The position numbers and the translations under genes were made by a program. Shown here one piece after another: positions 1 to 8,447 of a stretch of 64,000 bases of DNA. How positions within the stretch are numbered: position 1 is the first letter of the stretch; each line of letters opens with the position of its first letter. A model generated the notes under the pieces. The model was not told the DNA's origin, did no database searches, and was given only the letters and a program-made list of their open reading frames with translations. Source of the DNA: SXOA01 sp051004015 (lineage in GTDB: Bacteria > Planctomycetota > Planctomycetia > Pirellulales > Pirellulaceae); assembly GCA_051004015.1 (NCBI GenBank), contig JBPCKT010000047.1:1-64000 (forward strand), written 5' to 3'.

Positions 1-299
1 TGCCTGCACACGGAGTGTGCGGGCTACTATGCCAGAATCTCCTCTCTGCGATTCTCTGCGGACTCCGGTGAATCCAAATCTGCCGGCGAGATAGACCAAA
101 AAATTTCTGGCACCCCTTGGCTTTCGGCCTCATATAGTGTACAATAGAACCAATACGGGCCGGCGAGAAACCGGTGAGTTCCTTGACAAGTTGGTAGCAG
201 ACGTGCGAGGAGGGCGGGGAGAGGGTGCGCGCGGACGGGAAGAGCCCGGGGGATTGGAGATCGGAAATTTGAGAGTTGCGGCAGTGCAGGGAAAGGGGG

Positions 300-327
300 A
301 CTTACGGCGAGGCGATTTGACGTAAGT
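300..327. repeat. ACTTACG/CGTAAGT inverted repeat
   Basis: ACTTACG at 300-306 pairs with CGTAAGT at 321-327 around a 14-nt spacer ending in GATTTGA. It is related in sequence to the inverted repeat at 743-770 and to the arms at 46296-46302 and 46360-46366, so it belongs to the same dispersed family. Confidence 0.6.
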
Positions 328-490
328 CCCGTAAGAGGAAGGGCCTCCAGACGGAGCCGGGGCCGTGAATTAAGAAATCGGGTTTTGAATCAACAGGTGA
401 ATCAAGAGAATTGCCGTAAAGTACAAATGTACAATAACTTGCGGCGATCCAAAATCGCAAAAACCCGCGCGCAGAACACCTCGAAAAAAT

Positions 491-674
491 CTGACACTAC
501 CGTTTTCTATGTACGACCAATGTTTGCCGCTTTTTCCCGGAGTTTTTGCCGCTAGCATCCGCCGCGTTTGCACAAGCCATGGAGTACTCGACTCAAGCCG
601 ACAGGCATTTTCCGGTAGAAAAATGCGTGCTAGCTTTGTTCGCGATTCCAGCACATAGAAAACGGTAGTGTCAG
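491..674. mobile_element. 184-bp MITE with 21-bp TIRs and 8-bp target duplication
   Basis: Positions 491-511 and 654-674 form a perfect 21-bp inverted repeat; each end, read inward, begins CTGACACTACC. The same 8 bases, GAAAAAAT, flank the element directly on both sides at 483-490 and 675-682, which is what a target-site duplication looks like. A smaller inverted repeat (GCTAGCA at 551-557, TGCTAGC at 628-634) lies inside. No transposase is encoded, so the element would need one in trans. Eight-base duplications are typical of families such as IS66, ISL3 and IS256, but the parent family cannot be assigned from this copy. Confidence 0.8.
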
Positions 675-742
675 GAAAAAATGAATAATCCCGCCTCCTC
701 CAGGGGGGTAGTGTGATTCAGGATGGGCTCGCCCTAAAACAG

Positions 743-770
743 ACTTACGTCGACGCCATTTGACGTAAGT
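743..770. repeat. Perfect 9-bp inverted repeat of the ACTTACG family
   Basis: ACTTACGTC (743-751) and GACGTAAGT (762-770) pair perfectly around the 10-nt loop GACGCCATTT. It is the best-preserved member of the family also seen at 300-327 and 46296-46366. It lies about 75 bp past the end of mtaB, but there is no T tract to make it an intrinsic terminator. Confidence 0.65.
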
Positions 771-843
771 GACTAAAGGAAAGCGGTTGCCTGTGCCACG
801 TTACCGGCCAGCTTACGCAGGCCGCTCGCCGTTGGGGCCGTGC

Positions 844-2205
844 TTAAGCGTGGGCGATGAGGCGGCCGGAGTGCAGGGAGATCGGGGTGGCGGTCGCGAG
901 TTGGAAGGGGCTGTAACACGCAATGCCACTGGACCGATCGGCGTCAGGGGGACGGGAGTCTTTGGCGAGCGGAATTGGTCCGGGTGGTGGGTTGCTTGTC
1001 GCCAAAGACTCCCGACCCCGGATCTCCACCGGTGCGTAGCGGCAACTGGTGCCGGCGAAGGAGTTGCCGGGGAGCTCGGCTTCGATGAGGACGGAGAGCT
1101 CGCGGCCGAGGAGGGTGCGGTAGTACTCGTCCCGCAGCTCGGCTTCGAGCTCGATCAGCCGCTCGATGCGTTCGGCTTTGGTTTGGGGAGCAACCATGTC
1201 CGGCATTTCGGCTGCGGGGGTTCCTCTGCGGGAGCTGAAGGAGAAGTGGTGGATTTTGGAGAAGCGGCATTCGCGCGCGACGGAGAGCGTGGCGGCAAAG
1301 TCGTCGTCGCTCTCTCCCGGAAAGCCGACGATGATGTCGGTGGTGATGGCGGGGTGGTCGAGGGTTTCTCGCACCAGGCGGCAGCGGTCGATGAACAGGC
1401 GGCTTCCCCAGCGTCGGCGCATGCGGCGGAGGACGGGGTCGCTGCCGCTTTGCAGGCAGATATGGAGGTGAGGGGCGACGCGGCGAGGATGCGCGGCCAT
1501 GACGGCGAGCAACTCGCGGGTGACCTCGGTCGCTTCGATGCTGGAGAGGCGGATGCGGAAGTCGCCGGGGAGTTCGCAGAGTTTTTTGAGCAAGTGAGAC
1601 AACCGCAGCCATTCGTCCTTGGGCCTGTTGCGATTTCCTTCCACGCCGTAGTGCCCGAGGTGAATGCCGGTGAGGACAATCTCGCGATAGCCGTTGCCGA
1701 CGAGGCGGGCGACTTCCTCTACGATGTGCTCCGGTGGGCGGCTGGAGACGTGCGGGCGGATGTAGGGAATGATGCAGTAGCTGCAGCGGAGCAGACAGCC
1801 GTCCTGGACTTTGACGAACGCCCGATGATGGTTGCTGAAGTGGGAAATGCCGGTGGGAATATCGACGACCCCGAAGCGGCCAAGCAGGTCGGGGATTTCC
1901 CGCTTGTCGGTCACCACCTCCACGACATTGGGGAGGATGGCCAGCTCCTGTGGCGCTCGCGTGGCATAGCAGCCCATCACCACAATCCGCGACTCGGGAT
2001 TCTCCCGCGCCAGGCGTCGAATCGCCTGCCGGCTTTTGGCGTCCCCTTCGTGCGTGACCGTGCAGGTATTGACGACGCACAGATCAGCCGCGGCTCCGTC
2101 GCTGGCATCCTCATAGCCGATACCGCGCAGCCCCTCGCGGACGAGTTCGGTCTCGTACTGGTTGACCTTGCAGCCGAGCGTGATGGTTTTGAGGGAGAGG
2201 GGCAT
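844..2205 (-). CDS. mtaB: MtaB-type tRNA methylthiotransferase (radical SAM)
   Basis: Predicted to add the 2-methylthio group to t6A37 of ANN-decoding tRNAs. It has the methylthiotransferase layout: an N-terminal UPF0004 domain with cluster cysteines C12, C48 and C79, then a radical SAM domain whose CLLRCSYC motif supplies C137, C141 and C144. The opening TLGCKVNQYE and CIIPYIRPHVSSRP fit MtaB better than MiaB or RimO. The C-terminal TRAM domain starts near residue 375 (GRELSVLIE) but seems to end early. After RYAPVEI the last ~60 residues are rich in proline and serine and do not resemble a TRAM, so the 3' end may be frameshifted or replaced. It is divergent from the gene at 2284, with 78 bp between them. 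Confidence 0.9.
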   Translation of the reverse strand: MPLSLKTITLGCKVNQYETELVREGLRGIGYEDASDGAAADLCVVNTCTVTHEGDAKSRQAIRRLARENPESRIVVMGCYATRAPQELAILPNVVEVVTDKREIPDLLGRFGVVDIPTGISHFSNHHRAFVKVQDGCLLRCSYCIIPYIRPHVSSRPPEHIVEEVARLVGNGYREIVLTGIHLGHYGVEGNRNRPKDEWLRLSHLLKKLCELPGDFRIRLSSIEATEVTRELLAVMAAHPRRVAPHLHICLQSGSDPVLRRMRRRWGSRLFIDRCRLVRETLDHPAITTDIIVGFPGESDDDFAATLSVARECRFSKIHHFSFSSRRGTPAAEMPDMVAPQTKAERIERLIELEAELRDEYYRTLLGRELSVLIEAELPGNSFAGTSCRYAPVEIRGRESLATSNPPPGPIPLAKDSRPPDADRSSGIACYSPFQLATATPISLHSGRLIAHA

Positions 2206-2283
2206 GGAGAACGGGCAAAGAGGCTAGTGTTCACCGGAAGCAGCATGTTAGACCGAGACGGGAATTTGTGGTAGAATCCTATC

Positions 2284-2652
2284 ATGACGATGGTACTATC
2301 CAACGAGTTGTCGGAAGAGCTTGCCCGCAACGGAAACCGACCGTTGGCGGTCAAAGATCCGAGGACGCATCGGATGTATGTGATTATGCCGGCAGACGAT
2401 AGCTCCGAATCGGAAACCGTTTTGGATCAAGAGGGGAGCGATTGGACAGAAGCCAAGAATGCGAGACGCTTTGCGCTGATTGACAAGGACGTGACGGGGA
2501 CCATTTCCCCCACCGAAGCGATTGAATTGGCAAGACTTCAAGAGGAGGTTGATCACTTTCTAGCGCGAGTTGCGCCGCTTCCAATCGCGGAAGCACGTCA
2601 ACTTCATGAGGAACTCATGAAATTAGCTCGCGAGCGAAACTCTCATTCGTAA
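2284..2652 (+). CDS. Antitoxin-like small protein, partner of HNH gene
   Basis: A 122-residue protein I cannot assign to a named family. The first ~40 residues (NGNRPLAVKDPRTHRMYVIM) resemble the N-terminal segment of small planctomycete proteins that often sit beside toxin-like genes, with a Phd/VapB-like look. The middle is acidic, and residues ~78-120 should form two helices (EAIELARLQEEVDHFLARV and a Glu/Arg-rich tail). Its TAA stop shares an A with the ATG of the HNH gene at 2652 (TAATG), so the two are almost certainly translationally coupled. An antitoxin or immunity role is inference from this arrangement only. Confidence 0.6.
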   Translation: MTMVLSNELSEELARNGNRPLAVKDPRTHRMYVIMPADDSSESETVLDQEGSDWTEAKNARRFALIDKDVTGTISPTEAIELARLQEEVDHFLARVAPLPIAEARQLHEELMKLARERNSHS

Positions 2653-3248
2653 TGGACGCCTTCCTCTATCCGCTGCAAAGCCATCATCGGCGGCACGGCC
2701 CGCGGGGCTACCTGGACTACGAAAGCTATCGTCCTTGGCTGCGCGATGAATTTGAATTCCGCTGTGTTTATTGTTTGCGACGCGAAAAATGGGACCGACC
2801 AACCGCACTCCAAGTTGATCACTTTGTACCGAGTTCGCTACGACCGGAAGGGGACGCCGACTACGAGAATCTATTCTACGCTTGCATCCATTGCAACCAA
2901 GCCAAGGGATCAAAATCCATACCCAATCCGGCCATCATTCTCCTAAGTGAATATGTCAGTGTTCATGCCGACGGGCAGATTGCGGGAAATACTCCGGAAG
3001 CCCAGATGCTGATCGACGCACTGCGGCTTAATAATTCCGCATCGATTCACTTTCGCCGAACGTGGCTGGACATTTTGGCTCTCGCACAGGAATTCAAGCC
3101 ATCTCTCTATCGACAATTGCTTGGCTATCCGGATGCCTTGCCAGATCTGGCATTGCTGCGACCACCCGGCGGAAACTCCCGCCCGCAAGGGTTGACTGAG
3201 TCGCATTACGCCAGACGCCAACGCAACGAGCTTCCCGAAACCTATTAA
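2652..3248 (+). CDS. HNH endonuclease family protein
   Basis: A 198-residue protein with a compact HNH/McrA-like nuclease core in residues 35-85: CVYC, then DHFVP, then NLFYACIHCNQAKGSK. The two CxxC pairs should hold a structural zinc, while the DH pair and the following N supply the metal-binding catalytic site. The C-terminal ~110 residues are mostly helical and unassigned. It overlaps the upstream gene by one base and converges with clpS, whose stop is 1 bp away. Possible roles are a toxin, a restriction or defence nuclease, or an orphan domesticated HNH. The nuclease assignment is firm; the biological role is not. Confidence 0.8.
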   Translation: MDAFLYPLQSHHRRHGPRGYLDYESYRPWLRDEFEFRCVYCLRREKWDRPTALQVDHFVPSSLRPEGDADYENLFYACIHCNQAKGSKSIPNPAIILLSEYVSVHADGQIAGNTPEAQMLIDALRLNNSASIHFRRTWLDILALAQEFKPSLYRQLLGYPDALPDLALLRPPGGNSRPQGLTESHYARRQRNELPETY

Positions 3249-3249
3249 C

Positions 3250-3612
3250 CTACCCCGGCTCCGGCTCAATGGTGGCGCTCATGGAGCCCTTGGAGCGCTG
3301 GCTCCGCTTGTCGGCTCCGTAGGCGTGAATCTGGTCGCGCTTCAGCTCGGCCCGCTCCAGTGTGGTGGTGCAGCAGATGGCTTTGCCGGATTTATGCACC
3401 TCATCGGCGATCCGCTTGCCGTCGATCTCGGGGTGCGCGAACAGCCCGGCCATCATCTCGATGACGTACTCGAAGGTGTGGTCGTCGTCGTTCCAGAGAA
3501 TGACGTGATATCGCGGCTGGCGTTTGGGAGGCTTGCGGCGGGGTTTTTGCTTCGGCGTCTCCCGCACCTCCGGCTCGGCCACGGCGGCAGCGGATTGGCT
3601 CTCGTCAGACAT
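3250..3612 (-). CDS. clpS: ClpS, adaptor of the Clp protease
   Basis: ClpS delivers N-degron substrates to ClpA/ClpC-ClpP. The 120-residue protein has a disordered N-terminal extension rich in Pro, Lys and Arg (residues 1-33), then the ClpS core beginning PRYHVILWNDDDHTFEYVI. This core contains the NDD segment that contacts N-end-rule residues and the ClpA-binding surface. The HKSGKAICCTTTLERAELKR block matches the second half of the family. The tail after residue 100 is Ser/Lys-rich and variable. No clpA or clpC is next to it here, so it acts on a protease encoded elsewhere. Confidence 0.93.
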   Translation of the reverse strand: MSDESQSAAAVAEPEVRETPKQKPRRKPPKRQPRYHVILWNDDDHTFEYVIEMMAGLFAHPEIDGKRIADEVHKSGKAICCTTTLERAELKRDQIHAYGADKRSQRSKGSMSATIEPEPG

Positions 3613-3711
3613 GCAGTCCTCTCTCGCGGGAATAGGCGGCGTTCCTGCACGCCATTATATTGAACCCGCGGCCTTTGGCAAACGCACCGTTTCACCAAGT
3701 TTGACCTTACC

Positions 3712-5091
3712 ATGCGAGATATCAACGAGTATTTGGCGTCTCACCAGGCGGAATTCGAGAACTCCCTGTGTGAGTTGCTCCGCATTCCCAGCGTGAGCGC
3801 CGACCCCGCATTTCACCCGCAGTGCGCCAAAGCTGCGGACTGGGTGGCAGCTCAGTTCCGCGCAATGGGCCTGGCCACGGAGCTGATTCCCACGTGCGGC
3901 CAGCCGCTCGTGTTTGCTCAGTCCGAGAAGATTGCCGGCGCGCCTACAGTCCTCGTCTACGGCCATTACGACGTCCAGCCACCGGACCCGCTGGACCAGT
4001 GGATCAGCCCGCCGTTTGAGCCGTCCAGGCGGGACGGAAATCTCTATGCCCGCGGAGCGACCGACGACAAAGGGCAGATGTTCACGCATGTCGCCAGCGC
4101 GAAGGCATGGCTGAAGACTCGCGGCAAGCTGCCGGTGAACTTGAAATACATCATCGAGGGCGAAGAAGAATCGGGTTCCAGCGGCATCAACGAGTACATT
4201 GCCACGCCTGCAGCAAAGGAGAAGCTGTCCTGCGACATCATCGTCATCAGCGACACGTCCCAGTTCGGCCCCGGCCAGCCCGCGATTACGTATGGACTGC
4301 GCGGCGGCGTCTGGTTCGAGTTGCAAGTCAGCGGGCCGAAGCAGGATCTGCATTCGGGCACCTTCGGCGGCGGCGTGACCAATCCTCTGATTGTCCTTAG
4401 CAAGATGCTCTCGGCGCTGATTGACGCCAAGGGGCGCATCCAGCTTCCCGGTTTCTATGACGATGTCGTGCCGCTTTCCGACCGCGAAAGAAAACAGTTC
4501 GCGGCACTGCCGTTTAACGAGCAGGCATTCATGCAGCAGCTTGGCGTCAGTGGATTAACCGGTGAAGTCGGATACACCACATTGGAACGCCGCTGGGCCC
4601 GCCCGACGTTCGATATCCACGGCCTTGGCGGGGGCTATCAGGGACCGGGGCCCAAGAGCATCGTCCCGGCAACGGGCTTCGCCAAGATCAGCTTTCGCCT
4701 CGTCCCCAAGCAACAGCCGGAGAAGATTGCGGCGGCATTGGAGACTTTTCTGCGGCCGCTCTGCCCGCCGGGTGTGACGCTGGAAATCATGGGCCATCAC
4801 GGCGCGCCCGGAGTTCTGGTCCCGCTGGAGAGTCCCTATGTCTCCGCCGCCGAACGGGCCATCGAACAAGGTTTCGGCAAGCGGCCCGTCTTCATTCGCG
4901 AAGGGGGTTCCATTCCCATTGTCTCGACTTTCGCCCAGAGATTGGGGGCGGACACGCTGCTGCTCGGCTGGGGGCTGGATGACGACAACACGCATAGTCC
5001 CAACGAGAAATTCTGCCTGGCGGACTTCCACCGGGGAATCAAGGCGAGCGCGTTCTTGTGGGATGAGCTGGGTGGGCTCCGCAAGAGCTAG
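3712..5091 (+). CDS. M20 family metallopeptidase (dipeptidase-like)
   Basis: A 459-residue zinc peptidase of the M20/M25/M40 family, the CNDP-like dipeptidase branch. Metal ligands are visible in order: H85 in VYGHYDVQP, D118 in GATDDKGQ, the catalytic E151 and ligand E152 in IEGEEESGS, and D near 179 in VISDTSQ. The lid or dimerisation domain begins near residue 195 (LRGGVWFELQVSGPKQDLHSG). The final His ligand should be in the LLGWGLDDDNTHSPNE segment. There is no signal peptide, so it is cytoplasmic and probably acts on short peptides. The ATG at 3712 places family sequence directly at the N-terminus. Confidence 0.9.
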   Translation: MRDINEYLASHQAEFENSLCELLRIPSVSADPAFHPQCAKAADWVAAQFRAMGLATELIPTCGQPLVFAQSEKIAGAPTVLVYGHYDVQPPDPLDQWISPPFEPSRRDGNLYARGATDDKGQMFTHVASAKAWLKTRGKLPVNLKYIIEGEEESGSSGINEYIATPAAKEKLSCDIIVISDTSQFGPGQPAITYGLRGGVWFELQVSGPKQDLHSGTFGGGVTNPLIVLSKMLSALIDAKGRIQLPGFYDDVVPLSDRERKQFAALPFNEQAFMQQLGVSGLTGEVGYTTLERRWARPTFDIHGLGGGYQGPGPKSIVPATGFAKISFRLVPKQQPEKIAAALETFLRPLCPPGVTLEIMGHHGAPGVLVPLESPYVSAAERAIEQGFGKRPVFIREGGSIPIVSTFAQRLGADTLLLGWGLDDDNTHSPNEKFCLADFHRGIKASAFLWDELGGLRKS

Positions 5092-5113
5092 TTGTCATAG
5101 TGGCAGAACCACT

Positions 5114-6322
5114 CTATCGCGTCCACATCACGCCCAGCACGGGCCCGTGGTAGATGACTTCGCCGGTATCATCCAGTTGCCCTGGGCCGGTTTGCAGGAG
5201 CGCGTTGTTGGTCTGAAAGTTCTGCGGCCCGAGAGCGACGCCGTTAATGAAGATGGCCTGATAGCCGAAGCGGAGGTTCCAGTTGGGGCCCATTTGCCAG
5301 TTGCCGGTCAGGCTCAGGTCCCCGAAGAAGGCGGTTCGATCCTGACTGGCGCCGGTGTCGAAGTCGCTGGCCACTCCGGCACTGTTAATGCTCGTGTAGG
5401 ACGTACTCTGCGACGCGAAGTTGTGCAGAATGCCCCCCTTGAGTTCAAAGTCATAGTAAAACCGGGCACTGACCAGAAAGTCCATATCGATGCCGATCTG
5501 CACTCCGTACATATCGTTGCGGGTCAGCACGGTCGCAGAATTCTGGGAGCCCAAGGCGAGCGGCCGGTCCGAAATGGCGGTATAGCCGAAGTTCTCGAAG
5601 GCGCTCATATAGCGAGCACCGACGAGGAGTTGCACGTCAAACGGGCCAGGAGGCACGTTCAGCCAGGTGCGGAGATTGATTTCGGCTGACTTGAAGGAGT
5701 TGTAGTCGGTGGCGGTGATGCGATTGTTGCGGTCCAGGCCGGCGACGGCCGGGTCATTGAAATTCGAGAACGCGGAGGAGAGATTGCCCACGCCCCCAAG
5801 CCCATTCGCCGTGCTGTCCACAGCAGTGGCCGCATCTTCCCACGAGTAGACCCCCAGGTAGCTTCCCTCCACCTGGTAGCAGCCGCCGCCAAAGGTGCGA
5901 CCGATGGTCAGCCGAGCGCCGGCATCAAACTCATGCTCCAGGTCAGTACTGGTCAAAACCGTCGGGCCCGTAGCTCCTAGCCGGGCCAGCTCAATGTTGC
6001 CGTTGGCGTCGTACATCAGCGGAGTGAAATCCGCGATGGCGTACCAACTGGATGGCCGGTGGGCGATGATTCCGCCGCGGCAGTCCTCTTCGCAGTCCTC
6101 GTCTTGCAGATAGGGATCAAAGCCCCACATGTAAGGACCGGGCCGGCAGGACATGAAGCGGGCTTGGTTGTCGAAATCGAAGAAGGGCTGGGCGATGGCT
6201 TTGCCGTAAGGCTGCGCTTGCGCCGCCGATGCTGCTAGCAGCAATCCTCCCAACACCGCCGCCATCATGGCCAAGAATCGGCGGGTGCCTCGGGAAGTCG
6301 TGCGAGTGGTAGCCAGTGCCAT
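5114..6322 (-). CDS. BBP7-family outer membrane beta-barrel protein
   Basis: A 402-residue exported protein of the planctomycete-type beta-barrel porin 7 family. Residues 1-37 are a signal peptide with an Arg-rich start, a hydrophobic core (MMAAVLGGLLLAASAA) and an AQA cleavage site. The mature part alternates short Gly/Asn/aromatic strands. It has the typical WYAIADFTPLMYD opening, FDAGARLTIGRTFGGGCYQVEGSY in the middle, and a C-terminal half with repeated tyrosine-rich strands ending in YHGPVLGVMWTR. It lies alone between convergent M20 peptidase and divergent aspS. Pore function is inferred from the family name; no substrate is evident. Confidence 0.85.
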   Translation of the reverse strand: MALATTRTTSRGTRRFLAMMAAVLGGLLLAASAAQAQPYGKAIAQPFFDFDNQARFMSCRPGPYMWGFDPYLQDEDCEEDCRGGIIAHRPSSWYAIADFTPLMYDANGNIELARLGATGPTVLTSTDLEHEFDAGARLTIGRTFGGGCYQVEGSYLGVYSWEDAATAVDSTANGLGGVGNLSSAFSNFNDPAVAGLDRNNRITATDYNSFKSAEINLRTWLNVPPGPFDVQLLVGARYMSAFENFGYTAISDRPLALGSQNSATVLTRNDMYGVQIGIDMDFLVSARFYYDFELKGGILHNFASQSTSYTSINSAGVASDFDTGASQDRTAFFGDLSLTGNWQMGPNWNLRFGYQAIFINGVALGPQNFQTNNALLQTGPGQLDDTGEVIYHGPVLGVMWTR

Positions 6323-6519
6323 AGCTTGCGGCCCCCGAGAATCTTGCGCGGCCGACAGAATCGTTACGCCGCTTTCAGATAGATTCGGCGGCCCTTGCCG
6401 GAATCCTCACTACGGCTCGCATAGCGGGCAGCGTTGACGCAGGCGGCAGGGGCTTCGCAGCTTCGGCAAATTGCCCCATCGGTATGTATCCGACGATGCC
6501 GTACACCGCGAACGAACCT

Positions 6520-6547
6520 TTGCGCAACTCCCGTGTCCATCTACACT
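6520..6547 (+). promoter_or_regulatory. Possible sigma70 promoter for aspS
   Basis: TTGCGC (6520-6525) and TACACT (6542-6547) are separated by 16 bp and lie 78 bp upstream of the preferred aspS start. The remainder of 6323-6624 holds no gene; only short GC-rich inverted repeats are visible. Confidence 0.3.
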
Positions 6548-6624
6548 AAGGAATTCTCTGCTGGCTGACTTGTCAAACTTTTCGTCGCGGAATCCCCCGC
6601 TGCTTGCATATTTGGAGGCTCCCC

Positions 6625-8403
6625 TTGCTTCGTACTCATACCTGCGGCCAGCTTCGGGCCGAGCACATTGGACAGGAAGTGACGCTTTGCGGCTGGGTGG
6701 ACACCGCCCGCGACCATGGCGGGACGCTGTTTATTGACCTGCGGGACCGCTACGGCAAAACGCAGGTAGTTTTTGCGCCGGAAGGAGGTGCGGAGCAACT
6801 GGAGGAGTCTCGCAAGCTCCGTGGCGAGGATGTGATTCGCATCACCGGCAGCGTCGCTCCCAGGCCAGAAGGGACGAAGAACGCCAAGCTGGGAACCGGC
6901 GAAGTGGAGCTCCGCGTGAAGAAGGTGGAGATCCTCAATAAGTGCAATAACGCCCCGTTCACGCCGGGGCAGCAGGACCTGCCGGGGGAGGACCTGCGAC
7001 TGAAATACCGCTATCTAGACCTCCGCCGCTCGGACATGCAGCGCACTCTGATCCTCCGCAGCAACATCATCATGGAGATGCGGAACTACTTCGCGGAGAA
7101 CGGCTTCATCGACGTGGAGACGCCCATCCTCGGCCGCAGCACGCCGGAAGGAGCCCGCGATTACCTCGTCCCGAGCCGCGTCCACAACGGGCAGTTCTAC
7201 GCGCTGCCACAGTCGCCGCAGCTCTACAAGCAAATCCTGATGGTGGCCGGCTATGACCGCTATGTGCAGGTCGCCCGCTGCTTCCGCGACGAAGACCTGC
7301 GAGCCGACCGCCAGCCGGAATTCACGCAGCTCGACCTGGAGATGTCCTTTGTCACGCACGAGGACGTCATCGCCATGATCGACGGCCTGATGCTGCGGCT
7401 GGCCAAAAAGTTCCTGAACCTTGAACTCAAATTGCCGCTATCCCGAATGTCCTGGGACGAAGCCATGGAGCGGTTCGGTCACGACGCCCCGGACCTGCGA
7501 TATGGGTGCGAGCTTGTCGACTGCACCGACCTGGCCGCCGCCTGCGAGTTTCGTGTCTTCAAGGACACTGCCGCAGCCGGCAAGAAGGTCCGCGGCGTCT
7601 GTGCGCCCGGCGGAGCCACATTCTACAGCCGCAAGCTGATCGACGAATTGACCGAGTTCGTCAAGCAGTTCGAAGCGAAGGGCCTGGCCTGGTTCCGCGT
7701 GGAGCCGGACGGCAAGCTCTTTTCCCCCATTAGCAAGAATTTCAAGGACGAGGAGCTGCTGAAGTTCAAGGAGCGGATGAACGCGAAACCCGGCGACATC
7801 ATGTTCTTCGTCGCCGACACCTGGGCCGTCAGTTGCAAGGCGCTGCACAACCTCCGCAAGAAAATCGGCGTGGATTTGAAGCTCTACGACCCCAAGGCGA
7901 TGAACTTCTCCTGGATTGTCGAATTCCCGATGTTCGAGTTCGACAAGGAAGAGCAGCGGTGGGCATCCATGCATCACCCTTTCACCGCTCCGCGACCGCA
8001 GGACTACCCGCTGCTGGACAGCAACCCTGAGAAGGCCCGCGCCGTTGCCTACGACCTCGTTATCAACGGCTCCGAAGCCGGCGGCGGCACCATCCGCATC
8101 CACGACTCGGCCGTCCAGTCCAAGGTCTTTTCGCTGCTGGGCATCGACGTGGAAACCGCTAAGAACCGCTTCGGCTTTCTGCTCGAAGCTCTGCAAATGG
8201 GCGCGCCCCCGCACGGCGGCATCGCGCTGGGCATCGACCGCATCGTCATGCTCTTTGGCGTGCTGGACAGCATTCGCGAAGTCATTGCCTTCCCAAAAAC
8301 GCAGAAGGCCACGGACTTGATGACGGAGGCTCCGAACCTGGTGGATACGAAGCAGTTGCGAGAGCTGGGGATTAGGATTGCCGGCGCGGCGGACGGGAAG
8401 TAG
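6625..8403 (+). CDS. aspS: Aspartyl-tRNA synthetase
   Basis: Charges tRNA-Asp (or tRNA-Asp/Asn if non-discriminating). It has the full bacterial layout: an N-terminal OB-fold anticodon-binding domain (VTLCGWVDTARDHGG), class II core with motif 2 (RCFRDEDLRADRQPEFTQLD), an inserted GAD domain (residues ~270-400) and motif 3 (GIALGIDRIVMLFG). I place the start at the TTG at 6625. GGAGG at 6614-6618 precedes it by 6 nt, and the protein then begins LLRTHTCGQL as in homologues. The in-frame TTG at 6604 has no such site. About 592 residues, normal for bacterial AspRS. Flanked by unrelated genes, probably monocistronic. Confidence 0.95.
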   Translation: MLRTHTCGQLRAEHIGQEVTLCGWVDTARDHGGTLFIDLRDRYGKTQVVFAPEGGAEQLEESRKLRGEDVIRITGSVAPRPEGTKNAKLGTGEVELRVKKVEILNKCNNAPFTPGQQDLPGEDLRLKYRYLDLRRSDMQRTLILRSNIIMEMRNYFAENGFIDVETPILGRSTPEGARDYLVPSRVHNGQFYALPQSPQLYKQILMVAGYDRYVQVARCFRDEDLRADRQPEFTQLDLEMSFVTHEDVIAMIDGLMLRLAKKFLNLELKLPLSRMSWDEAMERFGHDAPDLRYGCELVDCTDLAAACEFRVFKDTAAAGKKVRGVCAPGGATFYSRKLIDELTEFVKQFEAKGLAWFRVEPDGKLFSPISKNFKDEELLKFKERMNAKPGDIMFFVADTWAVSCKALHNLRKKIGVDLKLYDPKAMNFSWIVEFPMFEFDKEEQRWASMHHPFTAPRPQDYPLLDSNPEKARAVAYDLVINGSEAGGGTIRIHDSAVQSKVFSLLGIDVETAKNRFGFLLEALQMGAPPHGGIALGIDRIVMLFGVLDSIREVIAFPKTQKATDLMTEAPNLVDTKQLRELGIRIAGAADGK

Positions 8404-8447
8404 GCGGTCGGCCGGCGGAAAAGGTGAACGAGAGCTTGTGCAGCAAT

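Larger units (their letters stand above)
135..780. repeat. Diverged intergenic repeat element, copy 1
   Basis: This gene-free stretch contains short motifs that recur in the same order at 46050-46830. In order they are GTGTACAAT (134-142), a GGGCCGGCG-GAA-CCGG block followed by CTTGACAA (158-190), GCAGTGCAGGGA (about 279), an ACTTACG/CGTAAGT inverted repeat (300-327), GAATCAA repeats (387-405), CAATAACTTGCGGCGAT (430-446), CCAGGGGGGTA (700-710) and a second inverted repeat (743-770). The copy is interrupted by the MITE at 491-674. No convincing protein is encoded; the open frames at 137-325 and 370-654 look incidental. Whether it is a decayed mobile element or a structured RNA cannot be told from two copies. 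Confidence 0.5.

Noticed and set aside
158..195. TTGACAA as a promoter -35 box in the repeat element
   Set aside because: No plausible -10 box lies 16-18 bp downstream in either copy (135-780 or 46050-46830).
370..654. 94-residue minus-strand frame in the left repeat region
   Set aside because: It spans the MITE end and repeat DNA, so insertion would have created most of it.
769..2274. 501-residue open frame on the plus strand
   Set aside because: It is antisense to mtaB, which has clear family motifs; composition is typical of GC-rich shadow frames.
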